The translations under genes and the position numbers were made by a program. The notes beneath the pieces were generated by a model that was not told the origin of the DNA, did not search any database, and saw only the letters and a list, made by a program, of their open reading frames with translations. Below, piece after piece: positions 6,238-7,976 of a stretch of DNA of 7,976 nt. The stretch spans positions 1 through 7,976 of the forward strand of contig CAIVAH010000080.1 of the NCBI GenBank assembly GCA_903903765.1, given 5' to 3'. This stretch comes from an uncultured Methylococcaceae bacterium. GTDB lineage: Bacteria > Pseudomonadota > Gammaproteobacteria > Methylococcales > Methylomonadaceae. Every line of letters starts with the position of its first letter. The first letter of the stretch is position 1.

Positions 6238-6299
6238 TATGCTTTATTCACCCCCCCCTAAACTTAAAGTAATTTTAAATTACTTGCGCATAAAGCATA
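6238..6299. repeat. Nested palindromes with a C8 tract
   Basis: TATGCTTTAT (6238-6247) pairs with ATAAAGCATA (6290-6299). Inside is AAGTAATTT/AAATTACTT (6267-6275/6277-6285) around a single T. Between the left arms lies a run of eight C (6251-6258), the longest homopolymer I noticed in the window. The structure sits just upstream of, and partly overlaps, the candidate pilT promoter at 6284-6312. Confidence 0.5.
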
Positions 6300-6312
6300 A
6301 AGAACCTATATT
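6284..6312 (+). promoter_or_regulatory. Candidate pilT promoter
   Basis: TTGCGC (6284-6289) and TATATT (6307-6312) are separated by exactly 17 bases. The -10 is one mismatch from consensus; the -35 keeps only TTG. Transcription would begin near 6319, giving a leader of about 90 bases. In that case the hairpin array lies upstream of the pilT transcript rather than inside it. Confidence 0.4.
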
Positions 6313-6410
6313 CAGATGAGTTCACAAATTCGTCAACGAGCAAGATCATTTACAGAAACACCATTACTGGGACGGATAGTGCCAGAATTTAATCACACCC
6401 TAAAGTCTCT

Positions 6411-7454
6411 ATGGATATTAAAGAACTATTAGCATTAGCCATTAACAAAGGTGCTTCAGATTTACATTTATCAGCTGGATTACCACCGATGTTGCGCATA
6501 GATGGAGACATTAAACCTCTTGATGAAATAGCTTTAGATGATGCTACGGTAAAAACACTAATTGATAGCGTGATGGATGATAATCAACGTAAGGACTATC
6601 AAACACTTTTAGAAACTGACTTTTCCTTTAGCCTGCCGCACATCGGCCGGTTTCGGGTTAATGTCTTTAATCAACTCAGAGGAGCAGCTGCTACCTTTAG
6701 AGCTATTCCTGAATCTATCCCCACATTAAGCCAGTTAAATTCACCCGATTTTTTCCAGACGCTTACTACAAAACCGCGTGGACTTATTTTAGTCACTGGC
6801 CCCACAGGTTCTGGCAAGTCCACTACTTTAGCGGCGTTAATTAATCATATTAATAACCGGGATCACGCACATATTATTACCATTGAAGATCCCATAGAGT
6901 TTGTGCATAGCAGCCAAAAATGCTTAATTAATCAAAGAGAAGTACATCGAGATACGTTAGGATTTAATGAAGCTTTACGCTCGGCCTTACGCGAAGACCC
7001 TAATGTGATTATGATTGGTGAAATGCGTGACTTAGAAACAATTAGGTTGGCTCTAACTGCTGCAGAAACTGGACATTTAGTATTTGCTACGTTACACACT
7101 AATTCTGCAGCTAAAGCGATCGATAGAATTATTGATGTTTTTCCGGCCGGAGAAAAAGACATGATTAGAGGTATGCTGTCAGAATCTTTACAAGCGGTTA
7201 TCTCACAAACGTTACTCAAAAAAATTGGGGGTGGGCGAATAGCAGCTTATGAAATTATGGTAGGCACTGTGGCTATTAGAAACTTAATTAGAGAAGCGAA
7301 AGTCGCTCAAATGTATTCTGCGATTCAAACAGGCCGTAAAGACGGCATGCAAACCTTAGATCAAAGCTTAAAAGAATTAGTCGATAAAGGTTTGATTACT
7401 AGAGAAGAAGCCTCAGCTAAAGCCGTTAATAAAGACATTTTTTCAGTCACTTAA
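6411..7454 (+). CDS. pilT: PilT, type IV pilus retraction ATPase
   Basis: A 347-residue cytoplasmic AAA-like secretion ATPase that works as a hexamer at the inner-membrane base of type IV pili and drives depolymerisation of pilin. It supports twitching motility and usually DNA uptake. The N-terminal domain begins MDIKELLALAINKGASDLHL, then SAGLPPMLRIDGD. Visible motifs are Walker A GPTGSGKST (130-138, K136), the Asp box TIEDPIEF (157-164, E163), Walker B IGEMRD with catalytic E204, the His box TLHTN, IDVFPAGEKDMIRGMLSESL, and the PilT-specific AIRNLIRE needed for retraction in studied homologues. Numbering agrees with Pseudomonas aeruginosa PilT (344 residues), and no key residue is missing. 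The start fits the family, but the ribosome site is weak (AAAG, 6402-6405). No pilU follows; the next gene is convergent trpC. Confidence 0.97.
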   Translation: MDIKELLALAINKGASDLHLSAGLPPMLRIDGDIKPLDEIALDDATVKTLIDSVMDDNQRKDYQTLLETDFSFSLPHIGRFRVNVFNQLRGAAATFRAIPESIPTLSQLNSPDFFQTLTTKPRGLILVTGPTGSGKSTTLAALINHINNRDHAHIITIEDPIEFVHSSQKCLINQREVHRDTLGFNEALRSALREDPNVIMIGEMRDLETIRLALTAAETGHLVFATLHTNSAAKAIDRIIDVFPAGEKDMIRGMLSESLQAVISQTLLKKIGGGRIAAYEIMVGTVAIRNLIREAKVAQMYSAIQTGRKDGMQTLDQSLKELVDKGLITREEASAKAVNKDIFSVT

Positions 7455-7503
7455 GATTGAATGTCTTTATTAACCTTATCTGATATTGTTAAATAACAGC
7501 GTG

Positions 7504-7976
7504 TTATAAAGAGAACAACTCACGCATCTTACGGCCAGGACTTTCTGCTCGCATAAACGCCTCACCTACTAAAAAAGTATAGATATCATTATCCAACATT
7601 AATTGCACATCTTCTTGGGTATGAATACCGCTTTCTGTCACGATCAATCTATCCGCTGGAATTTGCTCTTTTAAAGTTAAAGTCGTTTGTAAATCTGTCG
7701 CAAACGTTCTTAAATTACGGTTATTAATACCGATTAGTTTAGTCTCTAAGGTCAACGCTCTTTGCAACTCTTCCGCATCATGCACTTCTACTAAAATATC
7801 CATACCTAACTTGACAGCCACATCATGCAACTCATGCATTAACGCGTCATCTAAAGCAGCGGCAATCAATAAAATACAATCTGCACCCAAAGCACGTGCT
7901 TCATAAATTTGATAGGCATCAATCATGAAGTCTTTTCTTAACACCGGTAATGGGCAACGCTCTCTCACCATTTGTA
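7504..7976 (-). CDS. trpC: Indole-3-glycerol phosphate synthase (5' end beyond window)
   Basis: The C-terminal 157 or so codons of TrpC, which converts CdRP to indole-3-glycerol phosphate in tryptophan synthesis, a cytoplasmic TIM-barrel enzyme of about 260 residues. The frame stays open to the right edge, so the Met near 7971 is internal, not a start. Catalytic signatures are present: LPVLRKDF with its lysine, [26 protein letters not shown] with its glutamate, [12 protein letters not shown] with the asparagine, VTESGI with its glutamate, and the phosphate-binding [14 protein letters not shown]. The N-terminal part with the first catalytic ExK pair is outside the window. There is no fusion to TrpF: the chain ends at RELFSL. 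It converges with pilT with 49 bases between stops. It is probably last in a trp operon that continues off the window (inference). Confidence 0.96.
   Translation of the reverse strand, partial: QMVRERCPLPVLRKDFMIDAYQIYEARALGADCILLIAAALDDALMHELHDVAVKLGMDILVEVHDAEELQRALTLETKLIGINNRNLRTFATDLQTTLTLKEQIPADRLIVTESGIHTQEDVQLMLDNDIYTFLVGEAFMRAESPGRKMRELFSL

Larger units (their letters stand above)
5903..6299. repeat. Array of inverted repeats in the yggS-pilT intergenic region
   Basis: This 622-base gene-poor gap carries a run of inverted repeats: AGACA/TGTCT (5903-5907/5920-5924), CGTTA/TAACG (5939-5943/5959-5963), ACTGAG/CTCAGT plus TAGCA/TGCTA (5985-5998/6024-6039), CTCAGTCA/TGACTGAG (6034-6041/6045-6052), a 12-bp pair (6081-6092/6118-6129), GGTTAA/TTAACC (6146-6151/6166-6171), TGCTAA/TTAGCA (6178-6183/6190-6195), CAGTAAT/ATTACTG (6201-6207/6223-6229), and a 10-bp pair (6238-6247/6290-6299) enclosing a 9-bp one (6267-6275/6277-6285). 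GTTAAC occurs three times (5934, 6147, 6210). It matches no tRNA, 6S, tmRNA, RNase P or SRP RNA I know. It could be a structured RNA, a small non-autonomous element or an operator region; the strand is undetermined. Confidence 0.6.

Noticed and set aside
5903..6299. tRNA, CRISPR array or known housekeeping RNA in the intergenic gap
   Set aside because: There is no cloverleaf with T-loop, no regularly spaced identical repeats, and no conserved core of RNase P, tmRNA, SRP or 6S RNA.
6932..7219. Minus-strand open frame inside pilT
   Set aside because: It covers conserved pilT catalytic motifs in the other frame and shows no protein-family signal.
7493..7507. ATAACA-GCG-TGTTAT hairpin at the pilT-trpC junction
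   Set aside because: The six AU-rich pairs overlap the trpC stop and have no proper T-tract, so an intrinsic terminator is not supported.

Overview
The window looks like a chromosomal segment of an AT-rich gammaproteobacterium. The divergent yggS/pilT arrangement, a PilT very close to the Pseudomonas type, and the csp, trpC and DUF4242 genes all fit. A methanotroph-like (Methylococcales) or related low-GC lineage is possible, but the sequence alone does not prove it. Most of the window is ordinary housekeeping sequence. The least explained part is the roughly 620-base gap between yggS and pilT.

Layout. Positions 1-77 (+) hold the tail of a CspA-family cold shock gene, followed by a strong GAAA-loop terminator (98-131). 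On the minus strand, a two-gene operon runs from a good sigma70-like promoter (939-968): a DUF4242 small protein (584-859), then a membrane protein joining a degenerate cold-shock-like OB domain to a TM2 domain (158-574). Divergent from it on the plus strand is a long single-chain 5-oxoprolinase (OplAH type, HyuA+HyuB, 1063-4653). An unrecognised 124-residue acidic protein (4725-5099) follows; a 24-codon ORF that starts immediately after the oxoprolinase stop and ends in an ATGA overlap links the two. Convergent to this is yggS (5111-5782, minus), the PLP-homeostasis protein.

The 5783-6410 gap separates divergent yggS and pilT. It is filled with inverted repeats: at least nine, including a perfect 12-bp pair around a consensus TATAAT, a switch-like ACTGAG/CTCAGT/ACTGAG trio, and a nested palindrome with a C8 tract. 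pilT (6411-7454, +) encodes the complete type IV pilus retraction ATPase with all catalytic motifs. A convergent trpC (7504-7976, minus) leaves the window at its 5' end.

Functional links. OplAH returns 5-oxoproline to glutamate (gamma-glutamyl/glutathione salvage). YggS buffers pyridoxal phosphate. PilT powers twitching and DNA uptake. TrpC makes the indole ring precursor of tryptophan. No phage, IS, CRISPR or secretion cluster is seen. The best candidates for something undescribed are the structured yggS-pilT intergenic region, the OB-TM2/DUF4242 pair, and the small coupled ORF plus unknown protein behind OplAH.
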